Position numbers and translations under genes: made by a program
Assembly: GCA_964530225.1 (NCBI GenBank)
Contig: CAZHBA010000010.1
Span: 1 to 25,334, forward strand
Source of the DNA: CAZHBA01 sp964530225
GTDB lineage: Bacteria; Pseudomonadota; Alphaproteobacteria; UBA6615
DNA length: 25,334 nt
Direction of reading: 5' to 3'
Notes under the pieces: model-generated
Database searches by the model: none
The model's input: the letters and a program-made list of their open reading frames with translations, nothing else
Told to the model about the DNA's origin: nothing
In this document: positions 14,839-23,038 of the stretch, in pieces
Layout: the number at the start of each line of letters is the position of its first letter
Numbering within the stretch: position 1 is the stretch's first letter

Positions 14839-17241
14839 TTGAGATACGTCGGGAAACGCATCGCCGGACTTAACAACCGACAACTTGCGGCAGGTAAAGG
14901 TCACTTCGTCGCCGACGTGGAGCTTCCGGGCATGACGCACTGTGTCGTTGTCCGCAGTCCGTTCGCTCATGCCAGGATCCGGGCAATCGACACGAGCGAG
15001 GCCGAACGAGTAGAGGGGGTCTTATGCGTCGTCAGTGGTGCGGAAATCCTCGCTAAAACCAATCCAATCCCGGCCTCTTGGGAGCCCAGCGACATGGGCG
15101 CGAAGGAGGTGCAATGGTACGCCCTGGCAATTGAGCGGGTTCGTTACGTGGGTGAGGCGGTGGCTGCGGTCGTGGCCGAGACCCGCTTTGCCGCGCAGCA
15201 GGCGGCGTCGCTCATCGACATAGATTATGAGGAATTACCCGTCGTTACCGACCCGATGCAGGCCCTACGAGACGACGCGCCGCTAATCGAACCCAGCTGG
15301 GGTGACAACATTCTGGTCAGCAGAGATTTCGAAGCCGGCGATGTCGACCAGGCCTTTGCCGAAGCGGACGGGATCGTCGAGGGAAAACTCCGCAGCAACA
15401 GGGTCACGGGTGCACCGTTAGAGACCCGTGGATGCGTCGCACATTACGACCCATACCTTCCGCTACTAACTGTGTGGGACTCAACACAGAGCCCGCATCC
15501 GCTGCGCGTCTTTCTCGCCGAGACCCTGCGAATGTCGGAGAACGATATCCGCGTCATCCAACCGCATGTCGGTGGCGGGTTCGGCCTCAAGCAACCCACG
15601 TTCCAGGAGGACCCGCTCGTCGCCTATCTCAGTTTGAAGCTCGGCCGCCCCGTCCGATGGATCGAGGAGCGGTATGAGAACTTCATGACGGGAGGGCACG
15701 CCCGGGACACGCGGTTCAATTACCGCGCCGCCTACCGCAAAGATGGCACGGTGACGGGTATCGATATTGAGGTAATCGCCGACGTTGGTGCACCGACCGC
15801 ACTGTGCGGTTACGGGATGTCCTTCGTGACCTGGTACTGCCTCCCCACGATGTACCGGATCCTTAATTCACGGCTGAAGCTCAATTCGGTGGTCACCAAC
15901 AAGTGCCCCTGGAACTCCTACAGGGGCTATGGCAAGGACGCCGCCTCCTTTGTCATGGAGCGGGTGATGGACCAGGTATCCCGGGCAATCGCGACAGACC
16001 GCGCCGCTGTCCGGTACACAAACTTTATCCAACCGGACGAGTTCCCGTGGCCTCAGCCGTCCGGCGCTATACTCGATAGCGGGAACTATTCGGCGCTATT
16101 GAAAAGGCTGCTTGAACTCATCGACTACGAAGGTTTTGCGGAATACCAAGCCGCGCAGCGCGCCCAGGGCCGCAGGGTTGGTCTCGGTATCAGCATGGAG
16201 CTGACGCCGGAGGGTGCTTCTGTTCCAAACTCGCTCATCATCGGTGGCTTCGATGGGTCAACGGTGAGGATTGGGCCGACTGGACAGGTCACCGTCCTCA
16301 CCGGTGTGACGTCGCCTGGATGCGGCAACGAAACGGCGATGGCTCAGATTGCGGCTGAGAACCTGCATTGTGACATTAGCCGGGTGAAGGTAATCCAGGG
16401 CGACACGGAGAGTTGCCCGTGGGGGTTGGGCAATTACAGCTCTCGCGCCGTTATGCTCGGCGGCTCGGCGGTAGAAAAGGCGGCAACGGTTCTTGCTGAA
16501 CGTATGGGCATCGTGGCAGCCGAGATGCTTGAAGCCGACAACATCGACATCGTCTGTGAGGACGAGAGGTTCTTCGTCAAAGGCAATCCAGACCAATACG
16601 TGGAGTTCAAGGATGTCGTGGCCCAGTTTTATCGTCATCCACACGGTCCCTACATGGAAAGCTCCGAGCCGGCCTTGGAGTTCACTCACCACTTCCGCAT
16701 TGAGAACGTTTACCACCAGCCCGAGCGGCAGGGACGTCTGAGTACCTACCCGGCGTGGCCCTATGGCGCTGCAGCATGCATTGTCGAAGTCGACGTTGAG
16801 ACAGGCTTCGTCAACATCGAGCGCTACGTCTACGTTCATGACGCAGGCCGTATCGTCAATCCGCTGCTGGCGGAGGCCAACCTTCATGGCGGCATCAGCC
16901 AAGGCATCGGTGGGGCCATGTACGAGGAGATTCTTTACGACGACAACGGCCAACCGACCACTGCGACGTTCATGGACTACACCATCCCCACTGCGGTCGA
17001 GATACCCCACTATGAGATCGACCATATGGAGACGCCGTCGCCCTTTACCCCGCTCGGCGCCAAGGGGGTGGGCGAATCAGGGGTTGGTGCCACCTTGAAC
17101 GCACTCTGCAGTGCGATCGAGTCGGCGGTGCCCGAACTGCCTCTTTGGTTCGACCGCCTGCCCCTCACCCCCCGCAACGTCTGGTCCGAGATTCAACGCG
17201 CGTCGCGGGCCGCCGACTCCGCAGCGGCGGAGAACAGCTGA
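14839..17241 (+). CDS. molybdenum hydroxylase large (molybdopterin-binding) subunit, xanthine dehydrogenase/CoxL family
   Basis: An 800-residue catalytic subunit binding the Mo cofactor. The N-terminal a/b-hammerhead domain begins YVGKRIAGLNNRQLAAGKG. The Mo-binding domains contain HVGGGFGLK, WIEERYENF, an SYRGYGK active-site loop (360-366), several glycine-rich cofactor contacts, and GAKGVGESGVGAT with the catalytic glutamate E746. The loop is not the AYxCSFR of form I CO dehydrogenase and differs from form II AYRGAGR, so a purine, N-heterocycle or aldehyde substrate is more likely than CO. I chose TTG 14839 because GAGGAG lies 9 bases upstream and the family starts here; an upstream in-frame TTG is at 14815. 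The FAD subunit starts 3 bases after the stop. No XdhC/CoxF-type maturation gene is in view. Confidence 0.9.
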   Translation: MRYVGKRIAGLNNRQLAAGKGHFVADVELPGMTHCVVVRSPFAHARIRAIDTSEAERVEGVLCVVSGAEILAKTNPIPASWEPSDMGAKEVQWYALAIERVRYVGEAVAAVVAETRFAAQQAASLIDIDYEELPVVTDPMQALRDDAPLIEPSWGDNILVSRDFEAGDVDQAFAEADGIVEGKLRSNRVTGAPLETRGCVAHYDPYLPLLTVWDSTQSPHPLRVFLAETLRMSENDIRVIQPHVGGGFGLKQPTFQEDPLVAYLSLKLGRPVRWIEERYENFMTGGHARDTRFNYRAAYRKDGTVTGIDIEVIADVGAPTALCGYGMSFVTWYCLPTMYRILNSRLKLNSVVTNKCPWNSYRGYGKDAASFVMERVMDQVSRAIATDRAAVRYTNFIQPDEFPWPQPSGAILDSGNYSALLKRLLELIDYEGFAEYQAAQRAQGRRVGLGISMELTPEGASVPNSLIIGGFDGSTVRIGPTGQVTVLTGVTSPGCGNETAMAQIAAENLHCDISRVKVIQGDTESCPWGLGNYSSRAVMLGGSAVEKAATVLAERMGIVAAEMLEADNIDIVCEDERFFVKGNPDQYVEFKDVVAQFYRHPHGPYMESSEPALEFTHHFRIENVYHQPERQGRLSTYPAWPYGAAACIVEVDVETGFVNIERYVYVHDAGRIVNPLLAEANLHGGISQGIGGAMYEEILYDDNGQPTTATFMDYTIPTAVEIPHYEIDHMETPSPFTPLGAKGVGESGVGATLNALCSAIESAVPELPLWFDRLPLTPRNVWSEIQRASRAADSAAAENS

Positions 17242-17244
17242 GCT

Positions 17245-18099
17245 ATGGCAACGGCAGCATTTCAGTTTCTGGCTCCGGATTCGCTCGAAGAAGTCGTTGC
17301 GCTGTTAGCCGAGTACGGCGATCGGGTTCAGTTGCTTTCCGGTGGAATGAGTCTCATGCCGATGATGAATCTTGGCTTGGTCAACCCGGAGTTGATGGTT
17401 TCGCTGAACAAACTGCGCGAGCCCATCGGCATCATCGAAAACGACGAGCACATTCGCATCGGTGCGATGGTCCGTCACAATGACATCGCCAAGAGCGCGG
17501 TTATAGCGCGAGACTTTGCGGCCCTCAGCCAGGCAGCGGGCGAAATCGGCGACGTCCAGGTGCGCAATCGCGGAACGATAGGGGGAAGCGTCGCCCTGGC
17601 ATACCCGGCTGCCGACTTCATTACCGTCCTTGCTGCCTACGCCGCAACAATCACCGCGCGCAGCGTCGCCGGAGAGCGCCGGATCCCGATCCGGGATTTC
17701 GTCGTCGACATCATGCAAACCCAGTTGTCACCTGACGAATTGATAACGGCGATAGAGATTCCTAAAGCCCCCCCCCTTCAAGGCTCGTCGTATGTCCGGC
17801 TTGCCCGTATCGAGGGCAACTACGCCATCGCCAACGCGGCCGCACTGGTTGGCGCCAATGAGGTAACCATCGCGCTGGCCGCGGCGCGGCCAGCTCCTGT
17901 CGTAATTTCGAGCCACGCTCCCGGTTTGACCGATACGGAGGAAGCTCTCACGGGCTGGGTCTCAACAGCAGCAGCCGAGGCCCTGGCCGTGCCAGAAAGC
18001 TCACCGGACGAGCTGACCGTATACACGGAAGCAATGGCCGCAACCTGCGGACGGAGGGCGGCGATCGCCGCTCTACGGTCGCTCCGGTCAGAGACCTGA
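17245..18099 (+). CDS. molybdenum hydroxylase FAD-binding (medium) subunit, CoxM-like
   Basis: A 284-residue subunit that passes electrons from the Fe-S clusters to FAD. The two FAD contacts are SGGMSLMPMM (32-41; the family has AGGxSLxPxM) and RNRGTIGGSVALAYPAAD (GTIGG at 110-114). In the second, the usual histidine (AHADP or NxxHAxP) is replaced by ALAYP, a modest deviation. The C-terminal CO-dehydrogenase flavoprotein domain is present (SYVRLARIEGNYAIANAAAL). Length is typical. It is tightly coupled to the large subunit and followed by the Fe-S subunit after 23 bases. Confidence 0.9.
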   Translation: MATAAFQFLAPDSLEEVVALLAEYGDRVQLLSGGMSLMPMMNLGLVNPELMVSLNKLREPIGIIENDEHIRIGAMVRHNDIAKSAVIARDFAALSQAAGEIGDVQVRNRGTIGGSVALAYPAADFITVLAAYAATITARSVAGERRIPIRDFVVDIMQTQLSPDELITAIEIPKAPPLQGSSYVRLARIEGNYAIANAAALVGANEVTIALAAARPAPVVISSHAPGLTDTEEALTGWVSTAAAEALAVPESSPDELTVYTEAMAATCGRRAAIAALRSLRSET

Positions 18100-18122
18100 C
18101 AGGTTACGAGGAGGTCAAAGAG

Positions 18123-18605
18123 ATGGAGCGCATTCAGACCAAGCACGTGGTGAACGATCGGCAGTACGACAACGAGATCGATACGCGCACGACATTGGTT
18201 GATTATCTACGCGAGCATCTAGGCTTCACGAGTGTGCATGTCGGTTGTCGAACCGGAAATTGCGGCGCTTGCACAGTCGTCCTCGATGGTGCCACGGTGA
18301 AATCCTGCTGCATCCTCGCGGCAGATACCGACGGCGCAGAAATCATGACTGTCGAGGCGCTGTCGAGCGGCCCCGAAGACCTGCATCCCGTGCAGCAGGC
18401 GTTCGTCGAGAAACAAGGACTGCAATGCGGGTTCTGCACGCCAGGAATGGTGCTCTCCACTCTCCAACTACTGAAAGAGATCCCCGATCCAACACCAGCC
18501 GAGATCCGTAGAGCGATCAGCGGGAACTTGTGTCGCTGTACAGGCTACCAGTTCATTGTGGATTCAGCTCTTCGCGCGGCGGAGCTGTTGGTGGAAAACG
18601 ACTGA
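18123..18605 (+). CDS. molybdenum hydroxylase [2Fe-2S] (small) subunit, CoxS-like
   Basis: A 160-residue protein with both iron-sulfur clusters of the family. The plant-ferredoxin-type site uses C42, C47, C50 (GCRTGNCGACT) and C62. The second cluster uses C102, C105 (QCGFCTPGM), C137 and C139 (NLCRCTGY). All eight ligands are present, so it should be functional. GAGGAGG lies 8 bases before the ATG. It is the last gene of the large-FAD-FeS operon. Just after its stop codon a truncated efflux-pump remnant begins, with no intergenic space. Confidence 0.93.
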   Translation: MERIQTKHVVNDRQYDNEIDTRTTLVDYLREHLGFTSVHVGCRTGNCGACTVVLDGATVKSCCILAADTDGAEIMTVEALSSGPEDLHPVQQAFVEKQGLQCGFCTPGMVLSTLQLLKEIPDPTPAEIRRAISGNLCRCTGYQFIVDSALRAAELLVEND

Positions 18606-19078
18606 GGCCCAATCGAATACGGGCGCTGGCGCTGATCATTATGTACGGTCGCGCCGCCCATGCGGCGATATATCCGCCATTGATGGCGGTAGCCTTGCGC
18701 AGTCTGCCTCCGGAGAAAATCCCATCGGCCAACGGCACCATCAACTTCAGCCGCCAGTTGGGTGGTACCTTCGGCATAAACCTGTTGGCGATATTTCTCG
18801 AACAACGCATCGCCTTTTTCTGTGAAGCTTTCGCAGCATCACAGCCGGTGGCCAACGCGGTCACTGCGAATTTCCTCACCAAGGTGGAGGACCTGCTGGC
18901 CATCGGCGGCCTGCCCAAAACCATCCAGCAGCCCTGAGCAATGCTCTATTTGGGACGGGTCGTCTCGGCGCAAGCGACCGCGCTGGAGTTTCGCGATGCG
19001 TTCCTCATGTTCGCGTTCGTTTCTTTGTTGGGGATCTTTTTCGCAATACTCCTGCGGCCGCCAAGAACCCGCGGTTAG
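18606..19078 (+). pseudogene. DHA2-type MFS multidrug efflux permease, C-terminal remnant with in-frame stop
   Basis: One frame encodes the last third of an EmrB-like 14-helix pump. It contains IYPPLMAVALRSLPPEK, then NGTINFSRQLGGTFG (family SGxxNFxRQLGGxxG), a helix and a polar loop. A TGA at 18935-18937 follows. The same frame then resumes with LYLGRVVSAQATALEFRDAF and a final hydrophobic helix ending RPPRTRG at 19078. The QAxxLxFxDAF motif is typical of the last helices. About 350 N-terminal residues are missing. Both truncation and the stop mark it as dead. It starts immediately after the Fe-S subunit gene, so the break is at or near that junction. Confidence 0.75.
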
Positions 19079-19107
19079 TTGCGAAATGTTTACTAATACC
19101 CTCCGCT

Positions 19108-19129
19108 GACGACAGCTTTTTTTAACAAC
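19108..19129 (+). terminator. short hairpin with T-run
   Basis: GCTG ACGA CAGC is followed directly by seven Ts, 30 to 50 bases after the efflux-pump remnant. The four-pair stem is weak. It may be the former terminator of that gene. Confidence 0.3.
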
Positions 19130-19192
19130 TGCCGTTTAGCAAACGCTGATATAGCGAGAATTTTCACGCTGACCCCAGCCATTGTTTTTGAT

Positions 19193-19211
19193 CCAGCGCA
19201 AATTACGCTGG
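19193..19211. repeat. 6-bp inverted repeat in the gap before the M24 gene
   Basis: CCAGCG (19193-19198) and CGCTGG (19206-19211) are exact complements around a 7-base AT-rich loop. It lies about 180 bases before the M24 start and could be an operator. Nothing else recognisable is in 19130-19388. Confidence 0.3.
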
Positions 19212-19388
19212 CGGGATAAGTATTAGGCTTGTCCCAAACCAATAAGTTTTTAACGGCAATGGCAGCTCATCTTAAAACAGCTGTCTTTGTCGTCGGTCGG
19301 GCCTGCCGAAGCATTGGAGGGCCATTTCGTAAATCACGCGAGTATTTAATCAACGAGGTTCCCGCATTCAACGAGAAGGGGTCATCCA

Positions 19389-20711
19389 ATGCAGTACGGA
19401 CAGTTCGCAGTAGATTACGAGGATCGTGGCTACAGCCCTGATCGGATGCGCAAAGAAAGGGTGGCAAAGGCGCAGGCTTCGCTCAAGAAGCACGGCCTGG
19501 GTGCCCTGGTGCTATTCGACTACGATCATCATCGTTACCTCGGGTATTACTCATTCCACCAATATGCACGACGCCGGCTCGGTCATTTCGTCGTCCTGAT
19601 CGAGGGCGAAGGCTTTCCCTACGTACCGATCGATCATTTGAACGGTCAATGGGAGCAGCCCCGCATGCCCTGGTTCGAAGGCAAGATGGTGCTGGAGACA
19701 GCCCGTGCAAACCAGCTGATGACGGGTTTGTCCGATCACCCGCTCTATATGGCGGGTGAAATGGACAAGATAGTGGCAGAAGTGAAGGCCCTGCTGGAGG
19801 AGCACGACAAGCTCGATATGCCATGCGGCATCGATCTCACAAACTATAACTTAGTTGCCGCTTTTCAGCAGGCAGGCATCAAGATCTGTGACGGAAATGT
19901 CGCGATTTGCGATGCGCAGATGATCAAGACGCAGGATGAGATTCACTGCCTGCAGATGGCTGCCGTTATCGGCGACGCAGCGCACTCGGAAGTGGCCAGA
20001 GCCTTGCACCCCGGCATGACGGAGTTCGAGATTGCCGGCATTGCCGCCAACGCCTGTTACAAGCACGGAGCAGAAGAATTGGAAGGCCCAAGTTTCGTCG
20101 TCTGCACCGGCGAACGATCGGGTCACGGCGTGCCAAACATGCCGACTGACAAAAGAGTAAGGCCTGGCGATCTGGTGGTTATCGATATCAATGGCGTTGG
20201 ATTTAACGGGTATCGCACCTGCTACTACCGCACCTATTGCGTCGGCGACAAACCGACGAAGTTCCAGAAAGAGGTGTACCAGGCCTCCCATGATGGCTTG
20301 ATGGCTCTGGCAGAATGCATCAAGCCCGGTATCACCACCGACGATGCCCAGCGGGAATGGCTGAAACTGGGCGACTATCCCGGTGGCTGGGGACGCCAGC
20401 CTAAATGGCCAGAACCGGGCCGGCATTACTTTGGCACGGTTGGGCATTCGATCGGCCTGCGTTCCGGCGATCCAGGACCAACTATTTCAGGGACCACTGC
20501 GAAGCAAGGCTACGGGTTTCCCCCGGTTGAACTACAGAAGAATATGACCTTCGCCATTGAATGCGGTTGCTTTACCTGGCTTGGCAACAAATGGGCCAAG
20601 GATGGTGTGAAAATCGAGAATGTCGGTATGGTCACCGACGATGGGTTCGAGATCTTCTACCGCGCCCCGTGCGAAGAGCTAATCACCTGCGGACTGCCGG
20701 GCATATATTGA
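19389..20711 (+). CDS. M24 peptidase-fold enzyme (Xaa-Pro peptidase/creatinase/DddP group)
   Basis: A 440-residue protein with an N-terminal creatinase-like domain (ALVLFDYDHHRYLGYYS) and a C-terminal pita-bread domain. Four of five usual metal ligands are visible: D266 in VVIDINGVG, H353 in GTVGHSIGL, E391 in AIECGCF and E410 in KIENVGM. The second aspartate, expected in the GYxxDxxRT segment, is C278 (GYRTCYYRT). Loss of this ligand is not expected in a standard dimetal aminopeptidase. It suggests a mononuclear or altered enzyme, as in creatinase, which uses the fold without metals. DMSP lyase DddP and ectoine hydrolase are relatives, but DddP's DxD...D pattern is not kept here. A GAGAAGGGG ribosome binding site precedes the ATG. 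It is convergent with the FAD oxidoreductase. Confidence 0.82.
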   Translation: MQYGQFAVDYEDRGYSPDRMRKERVAKAQASLKKHGLGALVLFDYDHHRYLGYYSFHQYARRRLGHFVVLIEGEGFPYVPIDHLNGQWEQPRMPWFEGKMVLETARANQLMTGLSDHPLYMAGEMDKIVAEVKALLEEHDKLDMPCGIDLTNYNLVAAFQQAGIKICDGNVAICDAQMIKTQDEIHCLQMAAVIGDAAHSEVARALHPGMTEFEIAGIAANACYKHGAEELEGPSFVVCTGERSGHGVPNMPTDKRVRPGDLVVIDINGVGFNGYRTCYYRTYCVGDKPTKFQKEVYQASHDGLMALAECIKPGITTDDAQREWLKLGDYPGGWGRQPKWPEPGRHYFGTVGHSIGLRSGDPGPTISGTTAKQGYGFPPVELQKNMTFAIECGCFTWLGNKWAKDGVKIENVGMVTDDGFEIFYRAPCEELITCGLPGIY

Positions 20712-20734
20712 GCAACCAGCAGTAACGGCCGCTG

Positions 20735-20752
20735 GCGCAGTTCGATCTGCGC
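20735..20752. terminator. hairpin between convergent genes (first)
   Basis: GCGCAG (20735-20740) and CTGCGC (20747-20752) form a perfect stem with a TTCGAT loop, 24 bases after the M24 stop. There is no T-run. With the next hairpin it likely separates the two convergent transcripts. Confidence 0.4.
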
Positions 20753-20759
20753 TGGCGCG

Positions 20760-20781
20760 CCGCGGGCTAAATCCCCCGCGG
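20760..20781. terminator. hairpin between convergent genes (second)
   Basis: CCGCGGG (20760-20766) and CCCGCGG (20775-20781) form a very stable 7-bp GC stem with an 8-base loop, midway between the convergent M24 and FAD oxidoreductase genes. Its symmetry lets it act in both directions. No T-run is present on either strand. Confidence 0.45.
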
Positions 20782-20811
20782 GGCGGGCAGGAATCCCTAC
20801 AAACCTGACCC

Positions 20812-22203
20812 TTACCCCCGCACAACTCGCCCGGGGTTCAAAATCCCCTGCGGATCCATAACCTCCTTTAGCGTCCCCATCAGCGACCGCTCTGCTTCCG
20901 TACGGCTGAACCGCAGATAGTCCCGTTTCAAGAGCCCAATCCCGTGTTCGGCGGAGATGGAACCGATGTGCCGCCCGGTAATTGTGTAAACCACTTCGTC
21001 GATAGTTTGGCTGGGTGGCTGAGCCGGCGGCGCACCCAGGTTGATGCACAGGTGCAGGTTGCCGTCGCCCAGGTGGCCGATCATGACCAGGGTGGCGTCC
21101 GGCCAATCGCCAGCCACGGCACCTTCCAACGCAGCGACGAAGGATTGCATACCCGACAGCGGAATACTGACGTCGTAGCCGTGGTAGGGCTGCAAGGTAG
21201 CCGCGACTTCCATGCTGATATCGCGCACCTCCCAGAATGCGTCCACCTGGGCCTTGGATTTGGTGAACACCGCATCGGCGACCAGTTGGTCCTCGAGCGC
21301 GATTTCCAGGGCGCCCTCTAAAAGGCGGCTGTCCAGTTCTTCATCACCGCCGGAGGTCTCGATTAGGACGTAATAGGGATAGTCACCGGTGAGTGGCAGC
21401 TTGAGATTCGGCCGGGCGGCTTGAACCCGGTCATAATAGCTCTGCCACATTACCTCGAAGGCGCTCAGCGAAGCGCCGAGCTTGGCTTTAGCGAAGTGCA
21501 ACAGTTCGATCACCGAGTCGAAAGAGTCAGACGCGCAAAAGGCGACGCACTGGCTTTTCGGGATAGGAAACAGTTTCAACACGGCGCGGGTAACAATACC
21601 GAGGGTACCTTCGCTGCCGATAAACAGGTGTTTAAGATCGTAGCCGGCGTTGTTCTTGACGACCCGATTGAGGCCAGTCATCACCGTACCGTCAGCCAGC
21701 ACAACCTCCAGACCCAGCGTTAGCTCGCGCATCATGCCGTAGCGCAGCACGCGGTTGCCGCCAGCGTTGGTGGCGATATTGCCGCCGATGGTACAGCTGC
21801 CGCGGGCGCCCAAATCCAGCGGGAAGATAAAGCCGTTGTCCTCGGCGTGCTCCTGCACAGTCTGCAGGATGGCGCCGGCCTGTACGGTCATAGTGCCGTT
21901 ACGGGTGTCGATTTCCTCGATGTCGGTCATCCGCTCCAGGGACAAAACCAGTTCTCCGTCTTTGGGGATACCGCCGCGCGACAGCCCGGTCATGCCGCCC
22001 TGGGGGACGACCTGTTGGCCGGCACCGTGACAGAGCTTGAGGAGTTGGGACACCTCGGCGGCAGTCCGCGGGCGCATCACCAGCGCCGGCTGGCCGACAG
22101 AATATCCGGTGATGTCGGCGCTATAGCGCGCGGAAATGTCGTCGCCTTCCAGATAGCCGCCCGGGCCGAGGATGGTTCTCAGTTGGTCAGTAAACACGGG
22201 CAC
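20812..22203 (-). CDS. FAD-binding oxidoreductase, GlcD/D-2-hydroxyacid dehydrogenase type
   Basis: A 463-residue flavoprotein of the vanillyl-alcohol oxidase fold. The FAD-binding domain has PQGGMTGLSRGG (67-78), LGARGSCTIGGNIATNAGG and VVKNNAGYDLKHLFIGSEGT. The C-terminal cap has GHLGDGNLH (H377 and H384, the usual metal-binding histidine pair) and SAEHGIG. The motifs fit D-lactate, D-2-hydroxyglutarate or glycolate-oxidase-like dehydrogenases that oxidise 2-hydroxyacids and pass electrons onward. No glcE or glcF partner is in view, which favours the single-subunit D-2-hydroxyglutarate/D-lactate type. The first start is GTG 22203, but GTG 22197 has a better-placed AGGGGAG and may be the true start. 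The SDR gene lies 64 bases upstream on the same strand, with a hairpin between. Confidence 0.9.
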   Translation of the reverse strand: MPVFTDQLRTILGPGGYLEGDDISARYSADITGYSVGQPALVMRPRTAAEVSQLLKLCHGAGQQVVPQGGMTGLSRGGIPKDGELVLSLERMTDIEEIDTRNGTMTVQAGAILQTVQEHAEDNGFIFPLDLGARGSCTIGGNIATNAGGNRVLRYGMMRELTLGLEVVLADGTVMTGLNRVVKNNAGYDLKHLFIGSEGTLGIVTRAVLKLFPIPKSQCVAFCASDSFDSVIELLHFAKAKLGASLSAFEVMWQSYYDRVQAARPNLKLPLTGDYPYYVLIETSGGDEELDSRLLEGALEIALEDQLVADAVFTKSKAQVDAFWEVRDISMEVAATLQPYHGYDVSIPLSGMQSFVAALEGAVAGDWPDATLVMIGHLGDGNLHLCINLGAPPAQPPSQTIDEVVYTITGRHIGSISAEHGIGLLKRDYLRFSRTEAERSLMGTLKEVMDPQGILNPGRVVRG

Positions 22204-22228
22204 TCCCCTGCTGGCGGCGACGGTGTCA

Positions 22229-22257
22229 CGTCAGCAGACTGTTAGCTGTCTGCGACG
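22229..22257 (-). other. bulged 10-bp hairpin between SDR and FAD oxidoreductase genes
   Basis: CGTC plus GCAGAC (22229-22239, one bulged A) pairs with GTCTGC plus GACG (22248-22257) around an 8-base loop. It fills much of the 64-base gap within the minus-strand pair. There is no U-run, so read-through is likely; it may mark an RNA processing or stability site. Confidence 0.4.
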
Positions 22258-22267
22258 GCCCAGTTAT

Positions 22268-23038
22268 TTAGCCCTTGGCCACCCAGCCCCCGTCCACAAA
22301 CAAGGAATGGCCAGTGACGAAATCCGAGGCCTCCGAGGCCAGATAAATAGCCGCAGTGATAAGATCATCAGGTTCTGCCAGCCGGCCCAACGGGATGCGG
22401 CTGAGGATCACTTTCAAATTATCTCCGGATAACACCTCCGACCGGCTAGGTGTTTGGACACCAGTAGGAGCCAGGGCATTGACCCTTATCCCGTGCGGTG
22501 CCCATTCCACTGCAAGAGCTTCGGTAAGGTGCGAAACACCAGCTTTGACCCCGGCGTATACAGAGCGCGTGTCGATGGTGCTGCGGCTGAAAGTCGAACT
22601 GAGGTTAATGATCTTACCATAGTTCTGGTCACGCATGATGGGCCCCAGAATCTGACAACAGAAGAAGAGGCCCTTGAAACTAATATTGACTGTTTTATCC
22701 CAGTCCTCCCCGGTGATATCCCAGGCCGCCTTGTTCACGGTATACCCGGCGGCGTTGACCAGAACATCCAGCCGGCCGAAACGATCTTGGATAAAATTCT
22801 TCAGGGCCTGGATGTCTTCGATTTGACAGATGTCCAGCACAAATATCTCGGCCCGCTGCCCGAGATTTTCTATTTCGACCTTCACTTCGTTAAGCTGTGC
22901 TTCCCGGCGACTGGCCAAGATCACATCTGCCCCGGCCGAAGCCAGTCCCAGGGACAAATCCCGTCCAATGCCCTCGCTGGCTCCGGTGACCAAGGCCACC
23001 CGGCCGGAAAGGTCAAACTTATCGAGATAGTAGTTCAT
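22268..23038 (-). CDS. short-chain dehydrogenase/reductase (SDR)
   Basis: A 256-residue classical SDR. The cofactor loop TGASEGIG is at 18-25, NAAG at 95-98, and the catalytic residues N118, S148 (NLSST), Y161 and K165 (YAGVKAG) are all present. The tail FVTGHSLFVDGGW is standard. An arginine pair (SRR, 43-45) at the end of the second strand is compatible with NADP preference. It is closest in style to gluconate 5-dehydrogenase or 3-oxoacyl-ACP reductase-type SDRs, but the substrate is open. Paired with the FAD-linked 2-hydroxyacid dehydrogenase downstream, it may act on the same hydroxy/oxo compound. Its DNA appears less GC-rich than neighbouring genes. Its ATG overlaps the stop of a 50-residue upstream frame. 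Confidence 0.9.
   Translation of the reverse strand: MNYYLDKFDLSGRVALVTGASEGIGRDLSLGLASAGADVILASRREAQLNEVKVEIENLGQRAEIFVLDICQIEDIQALKNFIQDRFGRLDVLVNAAGYTVNKAAWDITGEDWDKTVNISFKGLFFCCQILGPIMRDQNYGKIINLSSTFSRSTIDTRSVYAGVKAGVSHLTEALAVEWAPHGIRVNALAPTGVQTPSRSEVLSGDNLKVILSRIPLGRLAEPDDLITAAIYLASEASDFVTGHSLFVDGGWVAKG

Noticed and set aside
14839..18605. Aerobic carbon monoxide dehydrogenase (coxLMS)
   Set aside because: The large-subunit loop is SYRGYGK, without the form I cysteine, and the gene order is not that of known cox operons, so only a general molybdenum hydroxylase call is supported.
19389..20711. DMSP lyase DddP
   Set aside because: The fold and length fit, but the aspartate pattern (DxD with a later D) recalled for DddP is D-x-N with Cys here, so the specific call is not supported.
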